The notes under the pieces were generated by a model that worked only from the letters and a program-made list of their open reading frames with translations, did no database searches and was not told where the DNA came from. Positions 17,348 to 25,268 of a stretch of DNA of 64,000 bases are shown piece after piece. The position numbers and the translations under genes were made by a program. Source of the stretch: Variovorax sp. OK212. Lineage in GTDB: Bacteria; Pseudomonadota; Gammaproteobacteria; Burkholderiales; Burkholderiaceae_C. The stretch is from the NCBI RefSeq assembly GCF_900112425.1, contig NZ_FOLP01000005.1:372001-436000 (forward strand). The letters run 5' to 3'. Position 1 is the stretch's first letter, and each line of letters begins with the position of its first letter.

Positions 17348-17890
17348 ATGAGCGCCGTCCTCCAGCCCGTCGAAGCCCGCCTCGAACCGCTCACCGTCGA
17401 GCGGATCGATGCGGTCTGCGCGGTCGAGCTGACGGCCTACAGCCACCCCTGGACGCGCGCCAACTTCACCGACTCCATGGCCGTGGGCTACCACTGCCAG
17501 TGCCTGCTGGCACCCGGCCCGGCGCCGGGCGTCGTGTCGCCGGTCACCGAACTGGGCGAGACGCTGATCGGCTATTTCGTCGCCATGAAGGGCGTCGACG
17601 AGGTGCACCTGCTGAACATCACCGTGGCGCCGGCGTTCCAGCGCCAGGGCTGGGCGCCGCTCATGCTCGAGGCGCTGGGCGGCTGGTCGCGCGCCGAGGG
17701 CGCGCAGTGGCTCTGGCTCGAAGTGCGCCAGAGCAACCAGCGTGCGCTGGACATCTATTTGCGCCAGGGCTTTCGCAGCGTCGGCGTGCGCAAGGGCTAC
17801 TACCCGGCGCACGACAACAAGCGCGAGGACGCCGTGGTCATGAGCCTGCGATTGAATGAAACAGGCACCGCCTGGGGAGCCTTGCGATGA
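17348..17890 (+). CDS. rimI: Ribosomal protein S18-alanine N-acetyltransferase
   Basis: The gene encodes 180 residues of a GNAT acetyltransferase that modifies the N terminus of ribosomal protein S18. Visible features are the acetyl-CoA loop VAPAFQRQGWAPLMLEAL, the SNQRALDIYLRQGF helix, and the GYYPAHDNKREDAVVM tail typical of RimI. It is about 25 residues longer than E. coli RimI, mostly because of a Pro/Gly insertion around residues 55-70. Its TGA overlaps the ATG of the next gene. Confidence 0.93.
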   Translation: MSAVLQPVEARLEPLTVERIDAVCAVELTAYSHPWTRANFTDSMAVGYHCQCLLAPGPAPGVVSPVTELGETLIGYFVAMKGVDEVHLLNITVAPAFQRQGWAPLMLEALGGWSRAEGAQWLWLEVRQSNQRALDIYLRQGFRSVGVRKGYYPAHDNKREDAVVMSLRLNETGTAWGALR

Positions 17891-18711
17891 GCGCGGTGCA
17901 GACATTGAAACTCGACGCACGCCAGCGCGCGATGCTCGACGAGATGGGTGTGAAGGTCTGGTGGCCGGTGCCCGAGGTTGCGGAAGTCGCGGAAGTCGCG
18001 GAGCTGGCGCCTGTCGCTGCTGTCGCTGCCGCTCCTGAAACAGTAGCGCCATACACAGAACCGGCGCCCGTGAGCGAGCGATTCGAGGCCGAGCGTCCGG
18101 TCGCCGCGCCGGCCCCCGTGGCCCGGCCGGTGGCGGCCCCCACGCCGGCCCCGGCGCCGCGGCCCGCGGCCGCGCCGCTGTCCCAAGGCGCCGCCGTGCT
18201 GGTCGACGACCCGTGCCGCCTGTACGCCGGTGCCGCCGAAGATGGCGCCGTGCAGGGCGGCTGGCTGGTCATCGCCGACATGCCGCCCGAGCCCGACGGC
18301 CGCCACGGCGAGCCCTTCGAGGGCGACGCCGGCCGCCTGCTCGACAACATGCTGCGCGCCCTGAAGCTGCACGACGGCAAGACGCCCGTGCACCTGCTGC
18401 GCACCCACCGCGGCGTGGCCGCCGGGCAGCCCGGCAGCCCGCGCCCGATGAGCGAGGCCTTCGACCACCACGCTGCGGCGCTCGCCCCGCGCGTCGTGCT
18501 GGCCATGGGCCCGCTGGCCGCGCAAAGCCTGATGCAAAGCGGCGACCCGCTGGGCAAGCTGCGCGGCCGCGTCGTGCCGTTGGCCGCGGCCGGCGGGGCG
18601 CCCGTGGTGGCCACGTACCACCCGGCGTACCTGCTGCGCAACCCGGCCGACAAGGCACGCGCCTGGGCCGACCTGTGTCTGGCCGCCGAGCAGCACACGC
18701 CCACGCCCTGA
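17887..18711 (+). CDS. Degenerate uracil-DNA glycosylase (family 4-like) protein
   Basis: The gene encodes 274 residues. Residues 1-110 are low complexity: a VAEVAEVAEL repeat and Ala/Pro-rich linkers. The C-terminal half aligns with family 4 UDGs, with GEPFEGDAGRLLDNML and a late ATYHPAYLLRNPADKARAW. The usual GEAPG box reads IADMPPE, and only two cysteines exist in the whole protein, so the four-cysteine iron-sulfur site cannot form. Activity is therefore doubtful. In related genomes a UDG follows tsaB-rimI, so it is probably the native gene with an altered role. It overlaps rimI by four bases. Confidence 0.8.
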   Translation: MSAVQTLKLDARQRAMLDEMGVKVWWPVPEVAEVAEVAELAPVAAVAAAPETVAPYTEPAPVSERFEAERPVAAPAPVARPVAAPTPAPAPRPAAAPLSQGAAVLVDDPCRLYAGAAEDGAVQGGWLVIADMPPEPDGRHGEPFEGDAGRLLDNMLRALKLHDGKTPVHLLRTHRGVAAGQPGSPRPMSEAFDHHAAALAPRVVLAMGPLAAQSLMQSGDPLGKLRGRVVPLAAAGGAPVVATYHPAYLLRNPADKARAWADLCLAAEQHTPTP

Positions 18712-18768
18712 CCGCCTGAAACAGGGCTGGAACAGGGGCTGCAAGCGGGCCGCCTAAAATCCCGCCCC

Positions 18769-19593
18769 ATGACTTTCCTCGACAAGCTGGCCGCCGCGCA
18801 GCAAAAAAACGGTTCGTTGCTCTGCGTGGGGCTCGATCCAGAGCCAGCCAAATTCCCGGGGCAGCTCAAGGGCGACGCCAGCCGCATCTATGACTTCTGC
18901 GCGCGCATCGTCGACGCGACGGCCGACCTGGTCATCGCCTTCAAGCCGCAGATCGCCTACTTCGCCGCCCACCGCGCCGAAGCCCAGCTCGAGCAGCTCA
19001 TGGAGCACATGCGCCGCAACGCGCCCCACGTGCCCGTGATCCTGGACGCCAAGCGCGGCGACATCGGCTCCACCGCCGAGCAGTACGCGCTGGAAGCCTT
19101 CGAGCGCTACGGCGCCGACGCCGTCACGCTGTCGCCCTTCATGGGCTTCGACTCGGTGGCGCCGTACCTCAAGCACGAGGGCAAGGGCGCCTTCCTGCTG
19201 TGCCGCACCAGCAACCCCGGCGGCTCCGACCTGCAGGGCCAGCGCCTGGCGGACGTCGAGGGCCAGCCTTTCCTGTACGAGCACGTCGCCAAGCTGGCGC
19301 AGGGCCCGTGGAACCTCAACGGCCAGCTCGGGCTGGTGGTGGGCGCGACCTACCCGGCGGAAATCGAGCGCGTGCGCGCGCTCGCGCCGACGGTGCCGCT
19401 GCTGATTCCGGGCGTCGGCGCCCAGGGCGGCGACGCGGTGGCCACGGTGCGCGCCGGCTGGCGTGCCGACGCGCCGATCATCGTGAACTCGTCGCGCGCG
19501 ATCATCTACGCGTCGTCGGGCGAAGACTTCGCCGAAGCCGCGAAGAACGCCGCGCGCACCACGCGCGACGCGCTGGAAGCCGCCAAGGCCTGA
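18769..19593 (+). CDS. pyrF: Orotidine 5'-phosphate decarboxylase
   Basis: The gene encodes 274 residues and belongs to the type 2 PyrF group of about 270 residues. It makes UMP from OMP in pyrimidine synthesis. The active-site block VILDAKRGDIGSTAEQY holds the Asp-Lys-Asp triad. LCVGLDPE near the N terminus and the GVGAQGGD phosphate-binding loop are also present. It starts 57 bases after the UDG-like gene and converges with the XRE regulator across a GC-rich inverted repeat. Confidence 0.96.
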   Translation: MTFLDKLAAAQQKNGSLLCVGLDPEPAKFPGQLKGDASRIYDFCARIVDATADLVIAFKPQIAYFAAHRAEAQLEQLMEHMRRNAPHVPVILDAKRGDIGSTAEQYALEAFERYGADAVTLSPFMGFDSVAPYLKHEGKGAFLLCRTSNPGGSDLQGQRLADVEGQPFLYEHVAKLAQGPWNLNGQLGLVVGATYPAEIERVRALAPTVPLLIPGVGAQGGDAVATVRAGWRADAPIIVNSSRAIIYASSGEDFAEAAKNAARTTRDALEAAKA

Positions 19594-19605
19594 GCCTTCA
19601 GGCCT
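19586..19605. terminator. Inverted repeat between convergent genes
   Basis: AGGCCTGA at 19586-19593 is matched by TCAGGCCT at 19598-19605 around a four-base loop. The repeat spans the last codons of pyrF and the stop codon of the convergent XRE gene. There is no T run, so termination is possible but unproven. Confidence 0.45.
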
Positions 19606-20338
19606 AGGCTCTGCGCAGGCGGGTGAACAGCTCGAACTCCCAGTTGCGCATGCCCAGCAGCAGCGTGTAGCCCTCGCGGTCCTTGGCCGACAGCTTCTGG
19701 TCGGTCTGGTGCTGCTGCGCAAAGTCTTGTGCCACGCGCTGCAGTCGCTCCAGGAAGGCCGGCGCCAGCGAACGGCTGATCGAGCCGTGCACCAGCAGCA
19801 GACCTTCGGCCGGGCCGTCGAAGCCGCCGCGGTAGTAGTCGAGCACCACGTTCTCGCGGAAGAACTCCATCACCGGGCCGTGCGGGCGCCAGCGGAAGGT
19901 CTTGGCCAGCTTCAGGCGGTACCGGTTCAGCGGGCGAAGCTCGATGATGCCGATGCGGTCCAGCTGCGCCAGGCAGCCGATGCACTCGGCCTCGCTGATG
20001 CGGTAGGCCGTCACGATCTGCTCCAGCGTCCACTGGCTCAGCACGCTGATGGCCACCAGCAGCAGCTTCTTGTCCTTCACCACGGCCTTTTCCTGCTCGT
20101 GCGTCAGCTCCTTCAGCAGCGGCTGGGCGTCGGCCACGCGGCGGGCCAGCTCGGCAAAGTCGATCTTCAGCGCCCGGCAGATGGCGTCCACGCGCGACAG
20201 CGGCATGTCGCTCTTGGCCAGCATGCGCTTCACGCTGGACTCGGCCATGTCCAGCGACCGGGCCAGGTCGGCGTAGGTCATGCGGGCGCTTTTGAGTTCG
20301 TTCTTGAGGGCTTGGACAAGGTCGACGGTGGTGCTCAT
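19604..20338 (-). CDS. XRE-type helix-turn-helix regulator
   Basis: The gene encodes 244 residues. Residues 5-70 form an XRE/Cro-like domain (MTYADLARSLDMAESSVKRMLAK, with the second helix DMPLSRVDAICRALKIDF). The C-terminal 170 residues include a segment resembling a winged helix (WTLEQIVTAYRISEAECIGCLAQLDR is split by variable positions) and no recognised ligand domain. The ligand and targets are unknown. It is divergent from the CREST-like membrane protein gene across a spacer with short dyads that could be its operator. Confidence 0.85.
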   Translation of the reverse strand: MSTTVDLVQALKNELKSARMTYADLARSLDMAESSVKRMLAKSDMPLSRVDAICRALKIDFAELARRVADAQPLLKELTHEQEKAVVKDKKLLLVAISVLSQWTLEQIVTAYRISEAECIGCLAQLDRIGIIELRPLNRYRLKLAKTFRWRPHGPVMEFFRENVVLDYYRGGFDGPAEGLLLVHGSISRSLAPAFLERLQRVAQDFAQQHQTDQKLSAKDREGYTLLLGMRNWEFELFTRLRRA

Positions 20339-20476
20339 GAGGGTGCAGGTCGGGCGAAGGGTATTGAAAGAAGATACCGAAGGGTGTGAATTAGTACCTC
20401 GTATCGATTCTCGATGCCTACAGGGAGGCTGGCAACCAGAATCCGCGGCTTGTTACCCCACCCACCGAGGACCGCC
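20339..20476. promoter_or_regulatory. Divergent spacer with two dyads
   Basis: The 138-base region between the XRE regulator and the CREST-like gene contains GGTAT...ATACC at 20360-20378 and ATCGA-TTC-TCGAT at 20403-20415. Both are candidate operators for the adjacent regulator. No convincing -35/-10 pair was found. Confidence 0.4.
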
Positions 20477-21340
20477 ATGCTTCTGCCTCTTGCCAGCCGA
20501 CTCAGCCGCCGCGAACGCGGACTGCTTTTCACCTTCGCGTTGCTGCTGCTGATCGGCTTCTTCGGCCCCGAGCTGCCGGCGGCCGAAGTGGCCATCGCCT
20601 CGGAGTTCGCCGACGACCGCGCCTGGCACGGCATGCCCAACGCGATGGACGTGCTGAGCAACATCCCGTTCCTGGTGATCGGCCTGTGGGGCCTGTACCG
20701 GCTCAACCGCATCGACCGCTCGCACCAGCAGGCGCTGTCGGTGTTCCCGCTGGCACCGCCCGCCAGCGACCCGCCCGACAACACGCTGGACTGCGCCTGG
20801 CTCTTCTTCGCCGGCCTGATCGCCACCGCCGCGGGCTCGGCCTTCTTCCACCTCGTGCCCGACGGCCCCCGGCTGGCCGCCGACCGCGCCGGCATGGCGG
20901 TGGCGTTTGCCGGCCTGATCGGCGTGGCGGTGTGCGAGCGGGTGAGCCAGCGCGCCGGCTGGCCGGCCGCCTGGTTCGTGCTGACGGCGGGGCTGCTGTC
21001 GGCCGAGGTGTTCCAGGAAACCGGCAACGTCATGCCCTGGGCGCTGGTGCAGTTCGGCGGCATGGCGCTGGTGCTGACGCTGGCGCTGTCCACCCCGATG
21101 CGCAAGTCGGTCGGCCTGAAGCTGGGCTGGGTGATCTTCTTCTACGTGGTGGCCAAGGGCTTCGAGCTGGCCGACCAGCCGATCTACGAGCTGACGCAGC
21201 ACACCATCTCGGGCCATTCGCTCAAGCACCTCACGGCCTCGCTGGCGGGCCTGCCCGTGGTGTTCGCGCTGCGCAAGCTCGAGATGCACTGGCAGGCCGC
21301 GCTGCGGCACAATCCGGGCGCCGCCGCCGTGGCCGCCTGA
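20477..21340 (+). CDS. CREST/ceramidase-like membrane protein
   Basis: The gene encodes 287 residues with about seven hydrophobic segments. It matches the CREST membrane-hydrolase pattern: a Ser and His in GSAFFHLVPD, an Asp in ADRAGM, and a late GHSLKHL with the paired histidines (HxxxH) that bind zinc in alkaline ceramidases. A lipid or similar amide substrate is likely but unproven. The ATG at 20477 is chosen because GAGG lies six bases upstream; an in-frame ATG at 20414 would add 21 residues. Fourteen bases separate it from the MFS-PlsC gene, so the two probably form an operon. Confidence 0.75.
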   Translation: MLLPLASRLSRRERGLLFTFALLLLIGFFGPELPAAEVAIASEFADDRAWHGMPNAMDVLSNIPFLVIGLWGLYRLNRIDRSHQQALSVFPLAPPASDPPDNTLDCAWLFFAGLIATAAGSAFFHLVPDGPRLAADRAGMAVAFAGLIGVAVCERVSQRAGWPAAWFVLTAGLLSAEVFQETGNVMPWALVQFGGMALVLTLALSTPMRKSVGLKLGWVIFFYVVAKGFELADQPIYELTQHTISGHSLKHLTASLAGLPVVFALRKLEMHWQAALRHNPGAAAVAA

Positions 21341-21354
21341 GGAGAATCCTTCGA

Positions 21355-23307
21355 ATGACAACCCCCGCCGCTGCCGCCACACCCGTGGCTCACGAAGCGA
21401 ACGCCCACGCCAACCAGTTCGCCCTCCTCAAGCAGCGGCGCTTCGCGCCTTTCTTCTGGACCCAGTTCGCGGGCGCGGCGAACGACAACCTCTTCAAGTT
21501 CGCCTTCACCGTGATGGTGACCTACCAGCTCCAGCTGAGCTGGATGTCGCCGTCCATGGCGGGGCTGGTGATCGGGGCGCTGTTCATCCTGCCGTTCCTG
21601 CTGTTCTCGGCCACGGCCGGCCAGCTCACCGACAAGTTCGACAAGACGAAGATCATCCGCTTCGTGAAGAACCTCGAGATCGCCATCATGGTGCTGGCGG
21701 CCTGGGGCTTCGTGCGGGCCGACGCGGTGGTGCTGCTGGGCTGCGTGTTCCTCATGGGGCTGCACTCCACGCTGTTCGGGCCGGTCAAGTTCGCCTACCT
21801 CCCGCAGGTGCTCGACGCGCGCGAGCTCACGGGCGGCAACGGCATGGTCGAGATGGGCACCTTCGTGGCCATCCTGCTGGGCCAGGTGGCGGGCGGGCTG
21901 CTGGTGGCGCTGCCGCAGGTCGGCCACATGAGCGTGGCCGTGGCCTGCGTGCTGCTGGCGCTGGTGGGCCGGGGCGTGGCGCAGGCCATTCCGCAGGCGC
22001 CGGCCACCGACCCCGCGCTGGTCATCAACTGGAACCCGTTCAGCGAGACCTGGCGCAACCTCAAGCTCGCGCACGGCAACGTGGTGGTGTTCCGCTCGCT
22101 GCTGGGCATTTCGTGGATGTGGTTCTTCGGCGCGGTGTTTTTGAGCCAGTTCCCCAGCTTCGCCAAGGAAGTGCTGCACGGCAACGAGCAGGTGGCCTCG
22201 CTGCTGCTGGTGGTGTTCTCGATCGGCATCGGCGTGGGCTCGCTGCTGTGCGAGACGCTGAGCCGCCGGCAGGTCGAAATCGGCCTGGTGCCGCTGGGCG
22301 CCATCGGCATGAGCGTGTTCGCGATCGACCTGTACTTTGCCTCGCGCGGCCTGCCGCAGGTGCCCGAGATGGGCATCGGCGCCTTCGTGCACCAGGGCGC
22401 GCACTGGCGCGTGATGGCCGACCTGGCGCTGCTGTCGCTGTTCGCCGGGCTGTACAGCGTGCCGATGTACGCGCTCATCCAGCTGCGCAGCCAGCCCACG
22501 CACCGCGCGCGGATCATCGCGGCCAACAACATCCTCAATGCGCTGTTCATGATCGGCAGCTCGGTCATCGCCGGCGCGCTGCTGGGCGCGGGCTTCACCA
22601 TTCCGCAGATCTTCCTGTTCACCGGCATCGCCAACGCGGTGGTGGCGTTCTACATCTTCCTGCTGGTGCCCGAGTACCTGCTGCGCTTCGTGGCCTGGGT
22701 GCTGTCGCGCTTCGTCTACCGCTTCGACATCAAGGGCGACGAGCACATTCCCACCGAGGGCGCGGCCGTGCTGGTGTGCAACCACGTGAGCTTCATCGAC
22801 GCGGTGCTGCTGATGGCGGCGAGCCCGCGGCCCATCCGCTTCATCATGGACCACCGCATCTTCAAGGTGCCGGTGCTGGGCTGGCTGTTCAAGCTGGCCA
22901 AGGCCATTCCCATCGCCTCGCAGAAGGACGACCCGGCCGCCTACGAGGCCGCCTTCGCCAAGGCGCTGGAGGTGCTGCGCGAGGGCGACCTGCTCGCCAT
23001 CTTCCCCGAGGGCGCGATCACACGCGACGGCGAGCTGCAGCCCTTCAAGGGCGGGGTGATGAAGATCATCGAGAGCGCGCGCGCCGAAGGCCTCGAGCCG
23101 CCGGTGATCCCGATGGCGCTGACCAACCTGTGGGGCTCGTACTTCAGCCGCATCGAGCTGCGCGGCGGCCAGAACGTGGCCATGGCCAAGCCCTTTCGCC
23201 GCGGTTTCTACAGCCGCGTGGGCCTGAACGTCGGCGGTGCCGTGCCGCCGGCCGAGGTGCAGCCCGACGCGCTGCGCCAGCGCGTGAGCGGCCTGCTCGC
23301 CGCCTGA
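21355..23307 (+). CDS. MFS transporter fused to 1-acylglycerol-3-phosphate acyltransferase
   Basis: The gene encodes 650 residues. Residues 1-435 are a 12-helix MFS transporter with FAGAANDNLFKFAFTVMV, as in the lysophospholipid flippase LplT. Residues 450-650 are a PlsC-type acyltransferase with the catalytic NHVSFID motif (His477, Asp482) and the FPEG glycerol-phosphate motif (550-553). The likely role is import and re-acylation of lysophospholipids at the inner membrane. The acyl-ACP synthetase domain found in Aas or in three-domain fusions is missing. GGAG at 21341-21344 supports the start. A strong hairpin follows at 23325. Confidence 0.9.
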   Translation: MTTPAAAATPVAHEANAHANQFALLKQRRFAPFFWTQFAGAANDNLFKFAFTVMVTYQLQLSWMSPSMAGLVIGALFILPFLLFSATAGQLTDKFDKTKIIRFVKNLEIAIMVLAAWGFVRADAVVLLGCVFLMGLHSTLFGPVKFAYLPQVLDARELTGGNGMVEMGTFVAILLGQVAGGLLVALPQVGHMSVAVACVLLALVGRGVAQAIPQAPATDPALVINWNPFSETWRNLKLAHGNVVVFRSLLGISWMWFFGAVFLSQFPSFAKEVLHGNEQVASLLLVVFSIGIGVGSLLCETLSRRQVEIGLVPLGAIGMSVFAIDLYFASRGLPQVPEMGIGAFVHQGAHWRVMADLALLSLFAGLYSVPMYALIQLRSQPTHRARIIAANNILNALFMIGSSVIAGALLGAGFTIPQIFLFTGIANAVVAFYIFLLVPEYLLRFVAWVLSRFVYRFDIKGDEHIPTEGAAVLVCNHVSFIDAVLLMAASPRPIRFIMDHRIFKVPVLGWLFKLAKAIPIASQKDDPAAYEAAFAKALEVLREGDLLAIFPEGAITRDGELQPFKGGVMKIIESARAEGLEPPVIPMALTNLWGSYFSRIELRGGQNVAMAKPFRRGFYSRVGLNVGGAVPPAEVQPDALRQRVSGLLAA

Positions 23308-23324
23308 AAGTACCGTCCTGAGAT

Positions 23325-23352
23325 ACCAGTGGCGCCGCCGGCCGCCACTGGT
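23325..23352. repeat. Strong inverted repeat after the MFS-PlsC gene
   Basis: A perfect ten-base stem, ACCAGTGGCG with CGCCACTGGT, surrounds an eight-base GC-only loop and starts 18 bases after the MFS-PlsC stop. No T run follows, so it may act as an mRNA 3' end structure or a weak terminator. Confidence 0.8.
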
Positions 23353-23423
23353 GCAAGCATTCAAGCCTCGCGGTGCGGGAGCGAACCATCATTCGCCCAC
23401 CTTCACTACGCCGCGAGGCACAC

Positions 23424-23924
23424 ATGCAACCCCTTTCATCCACGACCGTCTCCATTCATCGCGACACGCGGGCCTGGCAGTTCCAGACCTGGGCCTCGTT
23501 CGCGATCGCCGTCTTCCTGTGCGCCACCGGCTTGAGCTGGCTGCCGGGCGAGGCGCTGGACCGGGCGTTCATGGTGATGGGCTACGTGTTCTGCCTGAGC
23601 ACGGCCTTCATGCTGTCCAAGTTCATCCGCGACGGCGAACAGGCCGCCTCGGCCACAGCCACCGCCAGCCGCGACGTGCCCATGTGGCGCGTGGTGGTCT
23701 GGGGCGGCTTCTTCACCGCCATGGGCCTGACCGCCTGGGGCCTGGTGCGCATGGAGATCAACGACTCGTACAAGGCCTTCCTGGGCGTGAGCTGGCTGTT
23801 CCTGGTCAGCTCGGCCTTCACGCTGGCCAAGACGCTGCGCGACCGCCATGAAGCCGACATGGCCGAGGCCCGCCTGCAAGGCCGCCGCATGGCCCGCGCC
23901 GAAGCCGCCACCACCGCCGAGTAA
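23424..23924 (+). CDS. YiaA/YiaB-family inner-membrane protein
   Basis: The gene encodes 166 residues with four hydrophobic segments in two pairs, matching two tandem YiaAB repeats: WASFAIAVFLCATGLSWLP with FMVMGYVFCLSTAFML, and VVWGGFFTAMGLTAWGL with FLGVSWLFLVSSAFTLAK. The C-terminal 35 residues are charged and probably cytoplasmic. E. coli YiaA and YiaB have no firm function. The ATG at 23424 has GAGG five bases upstream and is preferred over an upstream in-frame start at 23373. Confidence 0.82.
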   Translation: MQPLSSTTVSIHRDTRAWQFQTWASFAIAVFLCATGLSWLPGEALDRAFMVMGYVFCLSTAFMLSKFIRDGEQAASATATASRDVPMWRVVVWGGFFTAMGLTAWGLVRMEINDSYKAFLGVSWLFLVSSAFTLAKTLRDRHEADMAEARLQGRRMARAEAATTAE

Positions 23925-23952
23925 GCCTGTGCCCGAACCACGAAAGACCGTC

Positions 23953-24411
23953 ATGAAAAAGCAATTTGCCGCTGTCCTCGTCGCCGTCTGCACCGCCTTC
24001 GCCGGTGTCGCGGCCCCCTTGCAGGCCCAGGCGCAGAGCGACGCCTCCGTGGCCCTGTCGATGATGCCGGTGGCCTCGGTGCTGGTGGCCGGCTCGGCCG
24101 TCGGCGCTTCGGCCACCGCCGTGGTGGCGGTGCCCGCCGCGCTGTCGGCGGGCGGCTCCACGCTCGCGGTGGTCGCGGTCGAAGCCTCGGCCGACGGCAC
24201 GGTGTACGTGCTCGAGCGCGCCTCCGACGGCGCCCGCGCCAGCATCAAGGTGGCGGGCCGCGCCACGCGCGGCGTGTCGAACGCCGTGGGCACCAGCGTG
24301 CTGGTCACGGTGATCGGCTCGGGCGTGGTGCTGTCGGCCGCCGGCGAGGTGCTGGCCTTCGTGCCCAACGCCATCGGCCGCGCGCTGCTCTACAACGAGA
24401 GGCTGTCGTGA
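23953..24411 (+). CDS. Small exported membrane protein of unknown function
   Basis: The gene encodes 152 residues. A signal peptide (MKKQFAAVLVAVCTAFA... ending near AQAQ) is followed by two Ala/Val-rich hydrophobic segments, around residues 40-75 and 115-135, joined by a polar domain with YVLERASDGARASIKVAG. I recognise no family. The stop overlaps the GTG of the DUF2145 gene (GTGA), so the two are translationally coupled and probably work together. GAAAG is the only weak ribosome-binding candidate. Confidence 0.72.
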   Translation: MKKQFAAVLVAVCTAFAGVAAPLQAQAQSDASVALSMMPVASVLVAGSAVGASATAVVAVPAALSAGGSTLAVVAVEASADGTVYVLERASDGARASIKVAGRATRGVSNAVGTSVLVTVIGSGVVLSAAGEVLAFVPNAIGRALLYNERLS

Positions 24412-25232
24412 AGCGCGCGCGGCCCCTCGCGGGCGTGCCCGCCGCGTTCGCCACGCTCGCCGTCGTTGCCGCCGCTGCCTTGCTGCCACTGCAGGCGCAG
24501 GCCGGCCGCTCGTGCGAGCAGGTCAAGCCCACGCCCGCGGTCATCACCAAGGGCATGCAGCTGGCCGAGCGCACCTCGCAGGCGCTGGACGCCAGCGGCG
24601 CGCGCGTGGTGATCCTGGCGCGCGCCGGGCAGGACCTGAGCAAGTACGGCCTGCGCTACTCGCACCTGGGGCTTGCCTACAAGACCGAGGCCGGCCCCTG
24701 GCGCGTGGTGCACAAGCTCAACCAGTGCGGCACCGCCGTGGCCGACATCTACCGCCAGGGCCTGGGCGAATTCTTTCTCGACGACCTGTGGCGCTACGAG
24801 GCCGCGTGGGTCGTGCCCACGCCGGCCGTGCAGGCGCAGCTGATGGCCGTGCTCACCGAGCCGCCCACGCGCATCGTGCGGCTGCACACCGCGCCTTACA
24901 GCATCGTGAGCTACGCGTGGGGCCAGAAGTACCAGCAGTCCAACCAGTGGGCCGTCGAGACGATGGCCGCCGCCATGGAGCCCGCCACCATCAACACCCG
25001 CGCGCAGGCGCAGGCGTGGATGCAGTTCAAGGGCTACGAGCCGACCACGCTGAAGCTCGGGCCGCTGACGCGGCTGGGCGGGCGCGTGGGCTCGGCCAAC
25101 GTCGCCTTCGACGACCACCCGAACGACAAGCGCTTCAGCGACCGCATCGAGACCGTCACGGTCGACTCGGTGTTCGCCTGGCTGCCGCGCGCCGGCCTGG
25201 GCGCGGCGCCGGTGACGCTGAAGCTTCAATAA
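24408..25232 (+). CDS. DUF2145-family secreted protein
   Basis: The gene encodes 274 residues with a signal peptide ending near LQAQA. The mature part has GRSCEQVKPTP, the YGLRYSHLGLAYK motif and VHKLNQCG, which match the DUF2145 (COG4727) family. The conserved Cys, His and Ser/Tyr positions recall NlpC/P60-like papain-fold proteins, but I cannot confirm a catalytic triad. It starts with GTG overlapping the stop of the small membrane protein. The function is unknown; it is probably periplasmic. Confidence 0.8.
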   Translation: MKRARPLAGVPAAFATLAVVAAAALLPLQAQAGRSCEQVKPTPAVITKGMQLAERTSQALDASGARVVILARAGQDLSKYGLRYSHLGLAYKTEAGPWRVVHKLNQCGTAVADIYRQGLGEFFLDDLWRYEAAWVVPTPAVQAQLMAVLTEPPTRIVRLHTAPYSIVSYAWGQKYQQSNQWAVETMAAAMEPATINTRAQAQAWMQFKGYEPTTLKLGPLTRLGGRVGSANVAFDDHPNDKRFSDRIETVTVDSVFAWLPRAGLGAAPVTLKLQ

Positions 25233-25268
25233 GACAGAGAAGACAAGGAAAACAGAGGAGAGAACGAC

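Noticed and set aside
17988..18020. The VAE repeat as a mobile or CRISPR-like repeat
   Set aside because: It is a short in-frame nine-base tandem repeat within a low-complexity coding stretch, with no spacers or terminal repeats.
21184..23364. A 726-codon minus-strand frame opposite the MFS-PlsC gene
   Set aside because: It has the His/Gln/Ala-rich composition of antisense frames in GC-rich DNA, while the sense frame has clear transporter and acyltransferase motifs.
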